The position numbers and the translations under genes are program-made. Below the pieces are notes generated by a model that ran no database searches, was not told the DNA's origin, and was given only the letters and a program-made list of their open reading frames with translations. 64,000 nt of DNA from contig JANLPV010000045.1 of NCBI GenBank assembly GCA_031367435.1, positions 1-64,000 of the forward strand, in the 5' to 3' direction. This DNA comes from WLMZ01 sp031367435. Its GTDB lineage: Bacteria; Actinomycetota; Acidimicrobiia; Acidimicrobiales; Ilumatobacteraceae. This document shows positions 16,645-25,652 of this stretch, piece by piece. Every line of letters starts with the position of its first letter. Within the stretch, counting starts at the first letter, position 1.

Positions 16645-18473
16645 GAGTCCACCCCTGCTGCCGGTTCGAGCCTCGACACCTCGACCGGAACGACGGATTC
16701 GGCAGCGGTCGACATCGCCTCGCGATCCACCTCGAACGCCTCCATCAGTGATCGGTACGTCGCGTTCTCTACCATCAAATCGGCGTGCGCTCCGGTGGCC
16801 GCGATCGCTCCGTCGTGCAGGAACACAACGCGATCGGCAAGCGCAATCGTGCTCGGCCGCGATGCCACCATGAGCACGGTCGCGTCACGTAATTCCGCGC
16901 GCAGGTTCGCGACCACCCGCGCCTCGGTGCTCGGATCGAGCGCGGATGTCGTGTCGTCGAGCAACAACAACGACGGCCGCCGCACGAGCGCCCGCGCGAG
17001 CGCAACCCGCTGGCGTTGGCCACCGCTGAGACTCACACCTCGCTCGCCAACCTCGGTGTCGAGGCCCTTCGCTAACTCTTCGACGAAGTCTCGCCCTTCG
17101 GCACACGCAAGCGCGTTCCAAATCTGCTCGTCGGTATACGTCGAGCCAAACGCGATGTTTTCACGAAGTGAATCGCCAAGCAGAAACGCTTCCTGCAAGA
17201 CGATCGAGCGTGAGCCGCCTGCACCGCCGGCCACGGCGACGACACCTGCCGACGCTTCCACCAGCCCAGCGGCAAGACGCAGCATCGTGGTCTTGCCGCT
17301 GCCCGTAGTGCCAACGATCGCAACCGTCGTACCGCGCTCGACATCGAGCGAAACGTTGACCAGCACGGGACGATCCACCTCGAATGAAAACGAAACCTCG
17401 TGAAACGAAACCCCTGTTCTAACGGCTGCAGAAGCGAGCGCTGCTGCAGGGTCGGCCAACACGGACTCATCAAGAACTGTGCGGATACGACCCCATCCGG
17501 CAAGCGAGTGGGGCAGGGCCGAGAGGGCGAAGCCGATGAGCCGCAACGGGAACACGAGCAACGTGAACATGTAGATCATGCTCGCCAATTCGCCGATCGT
17601 GAGATCTCCCGAGCGGATTCGCAATGCACCAAGCACGATCAAACCAATGTTTGCGAGGGCCGGCACCGCATCGAGAACCGATTCGAACGACGCGCGCAGC
17701 AACACTGCGGATGTCCGAGAGCCACGCAGATCGCCGGCGATCGCAGCGAGCCGAAGCGTCTCGCGTTCCTCGGCGCCAAACGCCTTGACGACGTGTACGC
17801 CCTCGAAACTTTCGTGAACTGCGGCGGACAGTCGCCCGAGGTGATCTTGCGCAGCGGTGAAGTGGCGATCGACACGATGTTGATAGGACAGGTTCAGCCC
17901 TATGAGTACTGGAAACACCGCTACTGCGAAGAGGCCAAGTGGGATGTCGATGTACAGCAGCCAGACAGCGGACACGAAAATCAGCAACACAACGCTGCTC
18001 GCATACGGCAGCGGCGACAACACATCGACTGTGGCATCGACGTCGACGCCGGCGCGCGCGGCAAGGTCGCCCGAAGGCCGCTGCTGGTGCCACGCCACGG
18101 GTTGGGCGATGAGGCGATCGATGACATCGCCGCTCAACGACTCCGCTACTCGCCAGTGAGCGACCCCCGCAAACGTGCGCCGAACCACCACACCAACGGC
18201 GCGAACCACCCCAGTGGCAACGACAAGTCCGAGTCCGATCATCACCGTGCTGGCGGCCACGTGCCCAGCACGGAATCGTGGGTCGATCACGTGGTCGATG
18301 ATCCAGCGCAGCACCACCGACGACGCAACGGTGCACAACGCAAACACCGAGGCACCCGACACGGCGATCAGGAACGGTTTCGGTCGTACGCGCACCAAAT
18401 CGCGCACCAAACGCGCGGCAGTACGCCATCGATCGGCGCGAGATCGCGACGAAGTAGGCGTTGGCTCGGTCAT
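16641..18473 (-). CDS. ABC exporter half-transporter, degenerate NBD
   Basis: 610 residues: export-type membrane domain (about 30-330) plus ATPase. Walker A GTTGSGKTT is at 388-396 and the signature is canonical (LSGGQRQR near 482), but the Walker B is LLLLDDTTSALD, with Asp in place of the catalytic Glu, and the H-loop His is replaced (LMVASRPST). This partner therefore supplies the good signature to the other half's good Walker site, and the second ATP site is inactive or slow, as in asymmetric heterodimeric exporters. ATG 18473 (GAAGG upstream) is preferred to an ORF extension beginning at 18533. It is the first gene of the two-gene operon. Confidence 0.9.
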   Translation of the reverse strand: MTEPTPTSSRSRADRWRTAARLVRDLVRVRPKPFLIAVSGASVFALCTVASSVVLRWIIDHVIDPRFRAGHVAASTVMIGLGLVVATGVVRAVGVVVRRTFAGVAHWRVAESLSGDVIDRLIAQPVAWHQQRPSGDLAARAGVDVDATVDVLSPLPYASSVVLLIFVSAVWLLYIDIPLGLFAVAVFPVLIGLNLSYQHRVDRHFTAAQDHLGRLSAAVHESFEGVHVVKAFGAEERETLRLAAIAGDLRGSRTSAVLLRASFESVLDAVPALANIGLIVLGALRIRSGDLTIGELASMIYMFTLLVFPLRLIGFALSALPHSLAGWGRIRTVLDESVLADPAAALASAAVRTGVSFHEVSFSFEVDRPVLVNVSLDVERGTTVAIVGTTGSGKTTMLRLAAGLVEASAGVVAVAGGAGGSRSIVLQEAFLLGDSLRENIAFGSTYTDEQIWNALACAEGRDFVEELAKGLDTEVGERGVSLSGGQRQRVALARALVRRPSLLLLDDTTSALDPSTEARVVANLRAELRDATVLMVASRPSTIALADRVVFLHDGAIAATGAHADLMVENATYRSLMEAFEVDREAMSTAAESVVPVEVSRLEPAAGVDS

Positions 18474-18543
18474 GACCTTCTTTCTAGCCGGTCGACTGAA
18501 CCCTTCTGGCACGAAATAGCAAGGTGCCAACACTTGCCGTAAC

Positions 18544-19053
18544 GTGCACGACGTGAATCAGATAGATGTCGCACTGTTGGTGCTTCGAGTGTTCTTTGGA
18601 CTCTCGCTCGCCTATCACGGTTACAACAAGCTGTTCGGCCCGGGCGGCCTGGCCGGTACCGCTCGTTGGTTCGGCAGTATTGGCATGAAGTGGCCAAAGT
18701 GGCAGGCGCGGATCGCGGCCACCACCGAGGTCGGCTCGGGCTTGTTAATTACGGTGGGCCTCGCGACACCATTGGCCGCGGCCGGTTTCATCGGCATCAT
18801 GTTGGTGGCCATCGTCGTCACTCATTGGGCGAACGGCTTCTTCGTCTTTAAGCCGGGCCAGGGCTGGGAATACTGCGCATCGATCGCCATTGTTGCGCTT
18901 GCGATCGGCACGATTGGTTCAGGTAAGTACTCGATCGACCACGCAATCCACAAAGACGTGCAGCACTGGACCGGCGCGCTCATCGCAGTGGTGCTCGGTG
19001 TCGGCGGTGCCCTGGCGCAGCTCGCCGTCAGCTACCGATCGCCGAAGAAGTGA
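18544..19053 (+). CDS. DoxX family membrane protein
   Basis: 169 residues with four hydrophobic helices. The first contains the family pattern VLRVFFGLSLAYHGYNKLFG, followed by W...IGM..P, a second helix LITVGLATPLAAAGFIGIML, then WEYCASIAIVALAIG. DoxX-family proteins are small quinone-linked or terminal-oxidase-associated membrane proteins; some in Mycobacterium act with superoxide dismutase and a thiosulfate sulfurtransferase. GTG 18544 or GTG 18553 may start translation. Its stop overlaps the next gene (GTGA), so the two form a bicistron, divergent from the ABC exporter operon. Confidence 0.85.
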   Translation: MHDVNQIDVALLVLRVFFGLSLAYHGYNKLFGPGGLAGTARWFGSIGMKWPKWQARIAATTEVGSGLLITVGLATPLAAAGFIGIMLVAIVVTHWANGFFVFKPGQGWEYCASIAIVALAIGTIGSGKYSIDHAIHKDVQHWTGALIAVVLGVGGALAQLAVSYRSPKK

Positions 19054-19601
19054 CGCAATCAATGGAGAGTGCGACGAAGCGCCCGAAGTTGCGCACGTCG
19101 CAAATCGTGGCGAGAACCGCCGTGGTCGCGATGATCGTGTTCATCATTGGTATGTGGATCTACGCATTTGGCGGATTCGCGACTCGCCAGGCAGCTGCGA
19201 AAATCAGCGATAGAGCGTGGACCAAACGCGCTGAACAGATTTGTATCCAACGCAATGACCTGCTCGCCAAGAATGCCGACCTGATTCGCAAGACCACCGA
19301 TGGTTCGCCCCAGGCCGTCGGCAAGGGTGTTACCGCTGCAACCGATCTCATCGAAGCAGCGCAAGATCAGGTAATGGCGCAGACCCCTACGTCTGAACTC
19401 GACCAGAAGCTCGTCAATACGTTCGACTCGCTCTATCGCACCTACATCGCTGATCGTCGGGCCACCGAAGCCAAGCTCGCCAAGGGTGAAAAGGCCGAGC
19501 TGAACGAGACCATGCTCAGCGGTTCACCCGTGTCGGAAACCATTGCGGACTTCACCAGACCGAACCTGATGAATTCGTGCTCTGTGCCCGCTCAGTTCTG
19601 A
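19050..19601 (+). CDS. Membrane-anchored protein of unknown function
   Basis: 183 residues: a basic cytoplasmic N-terminus, one hydrophobic helix (about 20-41, TAVVAMIVFIIGMWIYAFGGF), then a charged, mainly helical domain with two Cys residues (ICIQRND and NSCSVPAQF at the C-terminus) that could pair outside the cell. No catalytic motif seen. GTG 19050 overlaps the DoxX stop; ATG 19062 (MESATKRPK) is an alternative. The gene converges on the acyltransferase at 19626 with a short repeat in the junction. Confidence 0.6.
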   Translation: MTQSMESATKRPKLRTSQIVARTAVVAMIVFIIGMWIYAFGGFATRQAAAKISDRAWTKRAEQICIQRNDLLAKNADLIRKTTDGSPQAVGKGVTAATDLIEAAQDQVMAQTPTSELDQKLVNTFDSLYRTYIADRRATEAKLAKGEKAELNETMLSGSPVSETIADFTRPNLMNSCSVPAQF

Positions 19602-19628
19602 GTTCCCGAGTTCCGAGTTCCGAGCTCA
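19602..19628. repeat. GAGTTCC tandem repeat filling a convergent gene junction
   Basis: Three imperfect copies of GAGTTCC followed by GAGCTC occupy the whole space between two convergent stop codons. The outer ends (TGAGTTC and GAGCTCA) are near-inverted copies, so the transcript could fold into a short hairpin from either side. There is no U-tract, so a classical terminator is not claimed. Confidence 0.5.
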
Positions 19629-20309
19629 GTCGACCGACACCCAACCGCGCTCCTCGGTCCAGCGCTTCACCACCCGCGCCGGGCTGCCGACCGCCACGCT
19701 GTAGTCAGGTATCTCGCCAGCGGGTACCACCGAATTGGCCCCGATAACCACGTGTTTACCGATCGACGCACCCGGCAGAACCACGACCCCGTAGCCCAAC
19801 CATGAACCGTCGCCGATGGTCACAGAACGCTCTGGCATCGACTGCTGCGAGATCGGCCTAGTGACATCGCGATAGTCGTGGTTCTGATCGGTGATGTACA
19901 CGTGATGTCCCGTCCACACATCGTTACCGATCGAGATCTCGAAATGGCCGACGATGCCACTGCCCTTGCCGATGAGGCAACGATCACCGATGCGCACCAC
20001 GGGATCGCTGATGCACGCCTGTCCCGGCACCATGCCCGCCGACAGTGTCACCTGCGGACCAATCATCGTGCCGCTGCCAATATGAATGAACTGTTCGTTG
20101 AAGATGGTGTTGGTTGGGAAGCAAATGACGCTGTTCAAGCCGAACGCGCCGAAGCGTCGACCGCGTCGACTGTATGGTCCGATCGCGGCAGTCTCGATCG
20201 CTGTTTCCCATGCCCAATGCACTGCCTCGCCCGTTGCTCGTTTGAGCATTCCGCCGAGGCGATTCGCCAGAGTGGGCGACTGCGGTGGACGGTCAAGCAC
20301 GGGCCGCAC
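19626..20309 (-). CDS. Left-handed beta-helix (hexapeptide repeat) acyltransferase
   Basis: About 227 residues. From roughly residue 60 onward, hexapeptide turns repeat ([IV]G.G/.IG patterns: IHIGSGTMIG, VRIGDRCLIGKGSGI, ISIGNDVWTGHHVYI, VTIGDGSWLGYGVVVLPGASIG, VIGANSVV). The catalytic His is likely the one in TDQNHDY, as in LacA/xenobiotic acetyltransferases, and PARVVKRW at the end is the usual cap. Such enzymes transfer acetyl or another acyl group from CoA to sugars or cell-envelope precursors. The start is uncertain: GTG 20309, GTG 20300 or ATG 20249, none with a strong SD; a longer frame to 20471 would overlap the divergent hydratase gene. Confidence 0.75.
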   Translation of the reverse strand: MRPVLDRPPQSPTLANRLGGMLKRATGEAVHWAWETAIETAAIGPYSRRGRRFGAFGLNSVICFPTNTIFNEQFIHIGSGTMIGPQVTLSAGMVPGQACISDPVVRIGDRCLIGKGSGIVGHFEISIGNDVWTGHHVYITDQNHDYRDVTRPISQQSMPERSVTIGDGSWLGYGVVVLPGASIGKHVVIGANSVVPAGEIPDYSVAVGSPARVVKRWTEERGWVSVD

Positions 20310-20351
20310 GCTACCGGCCGCGGCGCGGCGAGCGGTTACCCTCGCTGGTTC

Positions 20352-21131
20352 ATGGAGCACATCATCTACGAGGTGGACAACGGCATCGCGACGATCACAA
20401 TCGATCGACCCGAGAAGAAGAACGCGATGACCTACATGATGCTCGGAGAGTTCATCGAGACCGTCGCGCATGCCGCATCTGACACCTCTGCGCGCGTTGT
20501 CGTGCTGACCGGGCGTCCGGGCGCGTTCTGTGCAGGGACCGACCTAGCCGATCTGGCCACTATTCCCGGCAGCGCGCGCGGCTTGCGCGGCAGCGCCCAA
20601 GAACATGACAAATGGTGGCCGTTGCTGCAGTGCCCGCAACCAACGATCTGCGCGATCGACGGCCCCGCTGTGGGCATGGGTGCCGAGTTCACGTCACAGT
20701 GCGACATCCGCATCGCCACGCCGAACGCCCGCTTCGCCTGGAACTTCGTGCATCGCGGCCTCGTACCGGACACCGGAGCCGGCACATGGCTACTCCCCCG
20801 GCTCATCGGGCTGCAGAATGCACTGCGATTGCTGTACACCGGCGAGTTCGTGAGTGCACAAGACGCTCTCCAACTCGGTTACGTGCAACAAGTCGTCAGC
20901 TCCGAGTCGTTGCTCGATACTGCCTACGCGCTCGCTGCCACTATTGCCTCGGGATCTCCCCATAGCCAACGGCTGATCAAGTCGCTTGTGTATGAAGGCC
21001 TCCCGAGCAGCGTGGAACTACACATGCTGCGCCACACCGCGGCGATGAGCGCGTGTTTCAAGAGTGACGATCACCGTGAAGGCGTGGCATCATTCCTCGA
21101 ACGGCGATCCGCCTCGTTTACCGGTCAATAG
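20352..21131 (+). CDS. Enoyl-CoA hydratase/isomerase family protein
   Basis: 259 residues with the crotonase fold: AFCAGTDLADL (oxyanion hole 1), GPAVGMGAEFTSQCDIRIA (oxyanion hole 2) and the C-terminal helices. Compared with rat mitochondrial hydratase, Glu144 is kept (Glu112 here) but the Glu164 position is Phe132, while an Asp (Asp140, in VPDTGAG) lies nearby. That pattern is seen in isomerases and other crotonases rather than in classical hydratases, so the reaction may not be hydration. ATG 20352 is preferred over a long leader open from 19878, which is antisense to the acyltransferase. Confidence 0.85.
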   Translation: MEHIIYEVDNGIATITIDRPEKKNAMTYMMLGEFIETVAHAASDTSARVVVLTGRPGAFCAGTDLADLATIPGSARGLRGSAQEHDKWWPLLQCPQPTICAIDGPAVGMGAEFTSQCDIRIATPNARFAWNFVHRGLVPDTGAGTWLLPRLIGLQNALRLLYTGEFVSAQDALQLGYVQQVVSSESLLDTAYALAATIASGSPHSQRLIKSLVYEGLPSSVELHMLRHTAAMSACFKSDDHREGVASFLERRSASFTGQ

Positions 21132-21218
21132 TCCTCGCCGAAAGCGAACCTCACCACGGTCGGTATCCGAGCCCACCTCCGAGCCAACCTCCAACCAACC
21201 TGCGACGAAGGAATCCAC

Positions 21219-22634
21219 ATGACCATCGTTCACACACCATTCGGCACGGTCAAGGGTCTCGACCGTGGCGCGACCCACGTGTTCAAAGGCATTCGCTTCG
21301 CCACAAGTGAACGGTTCGGTGAACCGACGCTGGTGAGCGAACTCAACGGCGACTACGACGCAACCACTTACCGCGCCCAATGTTTCCAAACGCCTGGTGT
21401 CATGGAGCGCACGCTTGGGGGCAGCTCACTGCCGATGTCTGAGGACTGCTTGTTCCTCAACATCTACACACCAGCCTGCGACGATCTTCGGCGTCCCGTG
21501 CTCGTGTGGATTCACGGCGGGGCGTTTGTCAACGGCAGCGGTGCCACCCCGTGGTACGACGGTTCCTCAATTGCCGAACGGGCCGACGTCGTCGTGGTCA
21601 CCATCAATTATCGGCTCGGCGCGTTCGGCTTTCTGGGTCATCGAAATCTGGGAACGCACGACCAGATCGCGGCCTTGCAATGGGTGCGTCAGGGCATTGC
21701 CAGCTTCGGTGGCGACGCCGGCAACGTCACCATCTTCGGCGAATCGGCGGGTGGTTCAGCCGTCGTCAGCCTGCTCGCGGCACCTTCGGCTGATGGCCTA
21801 TTTCACCGCGCGTGGGCGATGAGCCCATCGATTGCCCAACTCCGCAATGCCGATAGGGGCAGTGAGACCGAGGCGCAGTTTCTCCGCGCGGCGGGTGTCG
21901 CCTCGGTCGCGGACGCAGTGGCGCTGCCGGCCGAGGTGATACTCGCAGCCCAAGAGGAACTACTCAAAGATGTGGGTGCCGGGTTCTCAGGGTTCTCGCC
22001 GACATCGGGCACGGCGCTCATACCGGCTGCGATCAGGTCCGCATCGGCGGCCAATCCCGTGCCGTTGGTGATCGGCACCACACGCGATGAGATGCAACTG
22101 TTCACCACGTTCAATCCCGCAAACGCGAACCTTGATGACGACGCCCTTCTCGATCACTTTTCACGTCGATTTGGGAACAACGCCGCGTCGGCGCTCGACC
22201 TGTATCACCAGTGCCGACCGGGAGCTTCGAACGGTTTTATCGCGTCTGCCATGCAAACCGACGAAACATTTCGGGTGCCCGCGCAGCGACTCGCCGAGGC
22301 CCGCTGCGCCGAGGCGAGTCGCACATGGATGTACTGGTTCACGTGGGCATCTACCGCATTCGGTGGTGCCCTCGGGTCGTGTCACGCGCTCGACATCCCG
22401 TTCGCGTTCCACAACCTGCACCGCAAAGGCGTGGACGTGTTCACCGGTGAGGGCACCGACCGCACCGGCGTTGCCGACGCATACTCCGACGCCGTGACGT
22501 CGTTCGCCAGGGCGGGCGTCGCATCATGGCCCGAGTACGACCTCACTCGACGTGCAACGCTGCGAGTCGACTCGACAACGACTGTGACCGACGATCCCGA
22601 ACACGAGTTGCGCGAGCTGTGGTCGCGAACCTGA
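21219..22634 (+). CDS. Carboxylesterase type B
   Basis: 471 residues of the alpha/beta-hydrolase carboxylesterase/cholinesterase family. The nucleophile elbow FGESAGG places Ser176, the oxyanion hole is WIHGGAF near 98-103, SEDCLFLNIYTP is the family signature 2, an acidic residue sits in GTTRDEMQLF, and the catalytic His is in SCHALDIPF near 388. No signal peptide is visible, so the enzyme should be cytoplasmic. It hydrolyses carboxylic esters; the substrate is unknown. ATG 21219 follows GAAGGA by 7 bases. Confidence 0.88.
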   Translation: MTIVHTPFGTVKGLDRGATHVFKGIRFATSERFGEPTLVSELNGDYDATTYRAQCFQTPGVMERTLGGSSLPMSEDCLFLNIYTPACDDLRRPVLVWIHGGAFVNGSGATPWYDGSSIAERADVVVVTINYRLGAFGFLGHRNLGTHDQIAALQWVRQGIASFGGDAGNVTIFGESAGGSAVVSLLAAPSADGLFHRAWAMSPSIAQLRNADRGSETEAQFLRAAGVASVADAVALPAEVILAAQEELLKDVGAGFSGFSPTSGTALIPAAIRSASAANPVPLVIGTTRDEMQLFTTFNPANANLDDDALLDHFSRRFGNNAASALDLYHQCRPGASNGFIASAMQTDETFRVPAQRLAEARCAEASRTWMYWFTWASTAFGGALGSCHALDIPFAFHNLHRKGVDVFTGEGTDRTGVADAYSDAVTSFARAGVASWPEYDLTRRATLRVDSTTTVTDDPEHELRELWSRT

Positions 22635-22725
22635 TCGAGACACGAAGCACCCGTACCGGTAGCATGTCGCAGCGGATTTGTGCAGCGTCTGCCGCACCGC
22701 TCCGCCGGAAAGTTTCACGGACTAT

Positions 22726-23544
22726 ATGTCACATCAGACCCAAGCGAACGGTGCCGGCCACGGCGACTCCCCGACTTCCATCGTTCCTCCGTGCAAGCAG
22801 GACATCCGTCGAGGTTGGTTGGTACATAGTGCAACCGCTCTCGGTGCCGTGTGCGGCATGCTCGGCATTATCGCAATCAGCGATCACGACCCGAAAGCAG
22901 CCCTGCTCTGGTTGATCGTGGCGCAGGTCCTCGACGGCCTCGATGGACCAGTCGCGCGGGCGTGGAATGTGCAGACCTCGGTGCCACGTATCGATGGCTA
23001 CATTCTCGATCTCGTCATCGATTTCGTCACCTGCGCCGTCGTGCCGATCGTGTTCATGTATGAGTTCAACATGCTTCCCGACCACTCGGCGCTGGCCATG
23101 GGAGCGTTCTTGTTGTTCTCGTCAGCGCTGTGGTTCAGCCGTACCGACATGATGACGGCCGACCATTGGTTCAACGGTTTCCCTTCGGTGTGGAACCTCG
23201 CGATACCCACAATGTTCCTAGTACAGGGAGCACATCCCACAGAACTCAACCTATGGATCAACCTCGTTGTGCTGCTCACCCTGGCGTTGTCGCAACTGAC
23301 AAACCTCAAGTTCGTACACCCGATTCAGGTTCGCAAGTTCCGGCCCATGACGCTGAGCTTCTTCATCGCATGGTTGGCCGCGATGTTGTGGCTCACGATC
23401 CTGCTCCCGGGCGATGTCAACGTGGCGGCTCGCGCAGTGCTGATCATCCCCGCGCTCTACCAACTTGGTCTGATGATCTGGCGTACGTTCATCGCCGCAC
23501 AGACCGACGGACCAGCGGCTCAACGGGTTCTTCTCGACGCCTAA
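22726..23544 (+). CDS. CDP-alcohol phosphatidyltransferase, phosphatidylcholine-synthase-like
   Basis: 272 residues with about eight hydrophobic helices. The CDP-alcohol motif is complete: DGLDGPVAR followed by GYILDLVID, giving the Asp residues that bind two metal ions and the CDP-diacylglycerol. The segment after the motif (DLVIDFVTCAVVPIVFMYE) resembles bacterial phosphatidylcholine synthase (Pcs), which condenses choline with CDP-diacylglycerol in the membrane. The alternative is a phosphatidylserine- or inositol-type enzyme. ATG 22726 is chosen as start; an in-frame ATG at 22678 is possible. The P1 peptidase starts 4 bp after the stop, so co-expression is likely. Confidence 0.7.
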   Translation: MSHQTQANGAGHGDSPTSIVPPCKQDIRRGWLVHSATALGAVCGMLGIIAISDHDPKAALLWLIVAQVLDGLDGPVARAWNVQTSVPRIDGYILDLVIDFVTCAVVPIVFMYEFNMLPDHSALAMGAFLLFSSALWFSRTDMMTADHWFNGFPSVWNLAIPTMFLVQGAHPTELNLWINLVVLLTLALSQLTNLKFVHPIQVRKFRPMTLSFFIAWLAAMLWLTILLPGDVNVAARAVLIIPALYQLGLMIWRTFIAAQTDGPAAQRVLLDA

Positions 23545-23548
23545 GTCG

Positions 23549-24610
23549 ATGACACCCGCACCGATGTTCATCGATCCCAACGGCTCGCTCACCGATGTGG
23601 ACGGCCTCATGGTCGGTCACCATCACCGCATCCGAAAGGGTTGGCGAACCGGCACGACGACGATCATCGCTCCATCGGGTGCAACCGCCGGGGTCGATGT
23701 TCGGGGCGGAGGCCCCGGCACGCGCGAAACCGACCTGCTTCGTCCCGAGAACCTTGTGCAACAGGTACACGGCATCTGCCTCACCGGCGGCAGCGCCTAC
23801 GGACTCGCTGCGGCCAACGGTGTGATGCAATGGCTCGAGACTCGTTCGATCGGTTTCTCCGTCGGCCAAGAGCCGCACCAGATCGTGCCGATCGTTCCGG
23901 CTGCAGTCATCTTCGATCTTGGCCGAGGAGGTCAATTCTCGAATCGACCCACAGAGGAATTCGGTTACCGCTCCGCAGCGGCCGCGCGTCGGACTCGCGA
24001 ACGGAATGGTTCGGTAGGCGCGGGTGCCGGAGCTATTGCCGGTGGTCTACAAGGCGGAGTTGGCTCAGCGAGCACCCGCTTAGCGGACGGCATCGTCGTG
24101 TCTGCGCTCGCGGTGGTGAACGCTGCCGGTTCGCTCGTGAATCCATCTACCGGGTTGCCGTGGGAGTCGTTGGCGCACCGACTTCGGCGACCGACCAAGG
24201 CCGAGCACGCCGCGCTGTTGGCAGCCCTCTCGCCCGACGATGCTGCGCCTGCAGACCATCGTCAGCTCAACACAACCATCGGCATCGTTGGCACCACGGC
24301 GCGCTTGTCCAAAGCGGAGTGCGCGAAGGTGGCAGCTGTGGCCCACGACGGCATGGCCCGCGCAATACGACCTGTGCACTCGATGTTCGATGGTGACACC
24401 GTGTTTGCGCTTGCGACCGGCATTCACGATCTCCCCGCGGCGTCAACGGTTGGTTTCCGCACCGAAGGAACCCGCCCGGCGCTCCTCAACACAATTCTTG
24501 ATGCCGCGGCACAGTGTTTTGCCGCAGCGTGCACACAAGCGGTGCTCAGTGCCACCGCAGTTGGCGGCCCGCCCGCCTACCAGGATCTGTGCCCATCGGT
24601 GTGCCGATAG
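23549..24610 (+). CDS. P1 family (DmpA/NylC-like) peptidase
   Basis: 353 residues of the self-cleaving Ntn-fold family that includes beta-aminopeptidase DmpA and 6-aminohexanoate-oligomer hydrolase NylC. The early VDGLMVGHHH, the GICLTGGSAYGLAAANGVM loop and the GAGAGAIAGGLQGGVGSAS segment match the family. The autoprocessing site is LNTTIGIVGTTA near residues 240-250, with Thr242 as the predicted new N-terminal nucleophile after cleavage behind Asn241. Cytoplasmic; no signal peptide. The substrate (beta-peptide, D-amino-acid amide, nylon-type oligomer) cannot be chosen. The 3' end sits in a degenerate 12-bp repeat. Confidence 0.85.
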   Translation: MTPAPMFIDPNGSLTDVDGLMVGHHHRIRKGWRTGTTTIIAPSGATAGVDVRGGGPGTRETDLLRPENLVQQVHGICLTGGSAYGLAAANGVMQWLETRSIGFSVGQEPHQIVPIVPAAVIFDLGRGGQFSNRPTEEFGYRSAAAARRTRERNGSVGAGAGAIAGGLQGGVGSASTRLADGIVVSALAVVNAAGSLVNPSTGLPWESLAHRLRRPTKAEHAALLAALSPDDAAPADHRQLNTTIGIVGTTARLSKAECAKVAAVAHDGMARAIRPVHSMFDGDTVFALATGIHDLPAASTVGFRTEGTRPALLNTILDAAAQCFAAACTQAVLSATAVGGPPAYQDLCPSVCR

Positions 24611-24763
24611 GGGTATCGGTCTGTGTACCCGTCGGCCAACCGTGCCGATCGTGAGCGTGACCGGCGCAACACCGCCAGAGCAGCTCAGGTCGATTCGCGA
24701 GTGGTGAAAGCGCAAGGTGATTCGCTAGGTTGACCTTCCGTTCGGGGACGTGCACCTCGATCG

Positions 24764-24770
24764 AAGGAGG
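24764..24770 (+). promoter_or_regulatory. Strong Shine-Dalgarno site of panB
   Basis: AAGGAGG, fully complementary to the 16S anti-SD, lies 10 bases before the panB ATG at 24781. It fixes this start over an in-frame ATG-less leader from 24730 and is the strongest ribosome site seen in the window. Confidence 0.8.
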
Positions 24771-24780
24771 TAATCGCTTC

Positions 24781-25638
24781 ATGACGACATCATCTACGCC
24801 TTCCTCCGCCGCAACGAGTGCCGGTGCGCAGCGCAAGAAGATCACTGTGCCCGAGGTCGCCGCGATGCGCTCCGAGGGTCGGCGTATCGCGATGATCACC
24901 GCCTACGACACCACGTTTGCGCGCCTTGTCGATCTGGCCGGTGTCGATATGATTTTGGTGGGTGACTCTGTAGCGACGGTCGTGCAAGGGCAGGCGAACA
25001 CCATTCCTGTCGACCTCGTCGAAATGGAATACCACGTTCGCCTCGTTGCGCGGGCGCGACCAAAGGCAATGGTGATCGGCGATCTGCCTTTCGGCTCGTA
25101 CCAGATCAGTCCCCAACAGGCAGTGGAGAGCTCAATCCGCCTGCTCAAGGCCGGCGCCGAAGCAGTGAAGCTCGAAGGCGGCGTCTCGATGGCCGACACC
25201 ATCTCGGCAATCACCCGAGTCGATATCCCCGTGGTTGGGCACATCGGCCTCACCCCGCAGAGTTATCACCGCATGGGCGGTCACAAGATTCAGGGCCGCC
25301 AAAGCGGCTTTGAGGCAGGCAACCGCGAGCGTCTCATCGAAGATGCTCATGCCGTCGAACAGGCCGGCGCGTTTGCCGTCGTGCTCGAAGGCATTCCGCT
25401 CGACCTCGCCGCCGAGATCACACGCAAGATCAGCATTCCCACAATTGGCATCGGCGCCGGCGTTGACTGTGATGGTCAGGTATTGGTGCTCCATGACGTG
25501 CTCGGACTCAGTGATTCCACCTTTCGGTTTGCAAAGAGCTACGCCAACCTTCGCGACATCGTCGTGGCGGCCACGCATGAATTCGTCGCTGAAGTTCGCG
25601 ATGGTGTGTGGCCCGACGACGAACACAGCTTTCACTGA
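24781..25638 (+). CDS. panB: 3-methyl-2-oxobutanoate hydroxymethyltransferase
   Basis: 285 residues. PanB transfers a hydroxymethyl group from 5,10-methylene-THF to ketoisovalerate, giving ketopantoate for pantothenate/CoA synthesis. Conserved segments are MITAYDTTFARLVDLAGVDMILVGDS (metal-binding Asp in GDS), VIGDLPFGSYQ, AVKLEGG, GHIGLTPQS, and VLEGIPLDLAAEITRKISIPTIGIGAG with the catalytic Glu. Length and order are standard apart from a Ser/Thr-rich N-terminal tail of about 20 residues. panC follows 14 bp later, so the two pantothenate genes form an operon. Confidence 0.96.
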   Translation: MTTSSTPSSAATSAGAQRKKITVPEVAAMRSEGRRIAMITAYDTTFARLVDLAGVDMILVGDSVATVVQGQANTIPVDLVEMEYHVRLVARARPKAMVIGDLPFGSYQISPQQAVESSIRLLKAGAEAVKLEGGVSMADTISAITRVDIPVVGHIGLTPQSYHRMGGHKIQGRQSGFEAGNRERLIEDAHAVEQAGAFAVVLEGIPLDLAAEITRKISIPTIGIGAGVDCDGQVLVLHDVLGLSDSTFRFAKSYANLRDIVVAATHEFVAEVRDGVWPDDEHSFH

Positions 25639-25652
25639 TTTCGGCGTCCTCG

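Noticed and set aside
16066..18542. Long plus-strand open frames (445 and 380 codons) across the ABC transporter region
   Set aside because: They are antisense to two complete ABC transporters with all motifs, have low-complexity Arg/Ser-rich translations and no recognisable domain.
19878..20351. Upstream extension of the enoyl-CoA hydratase-like frame
   Set aside because: It is antisense to the hexapeptide acyltransferase and the crotonase fold starts at MEHIIYEVDNG.
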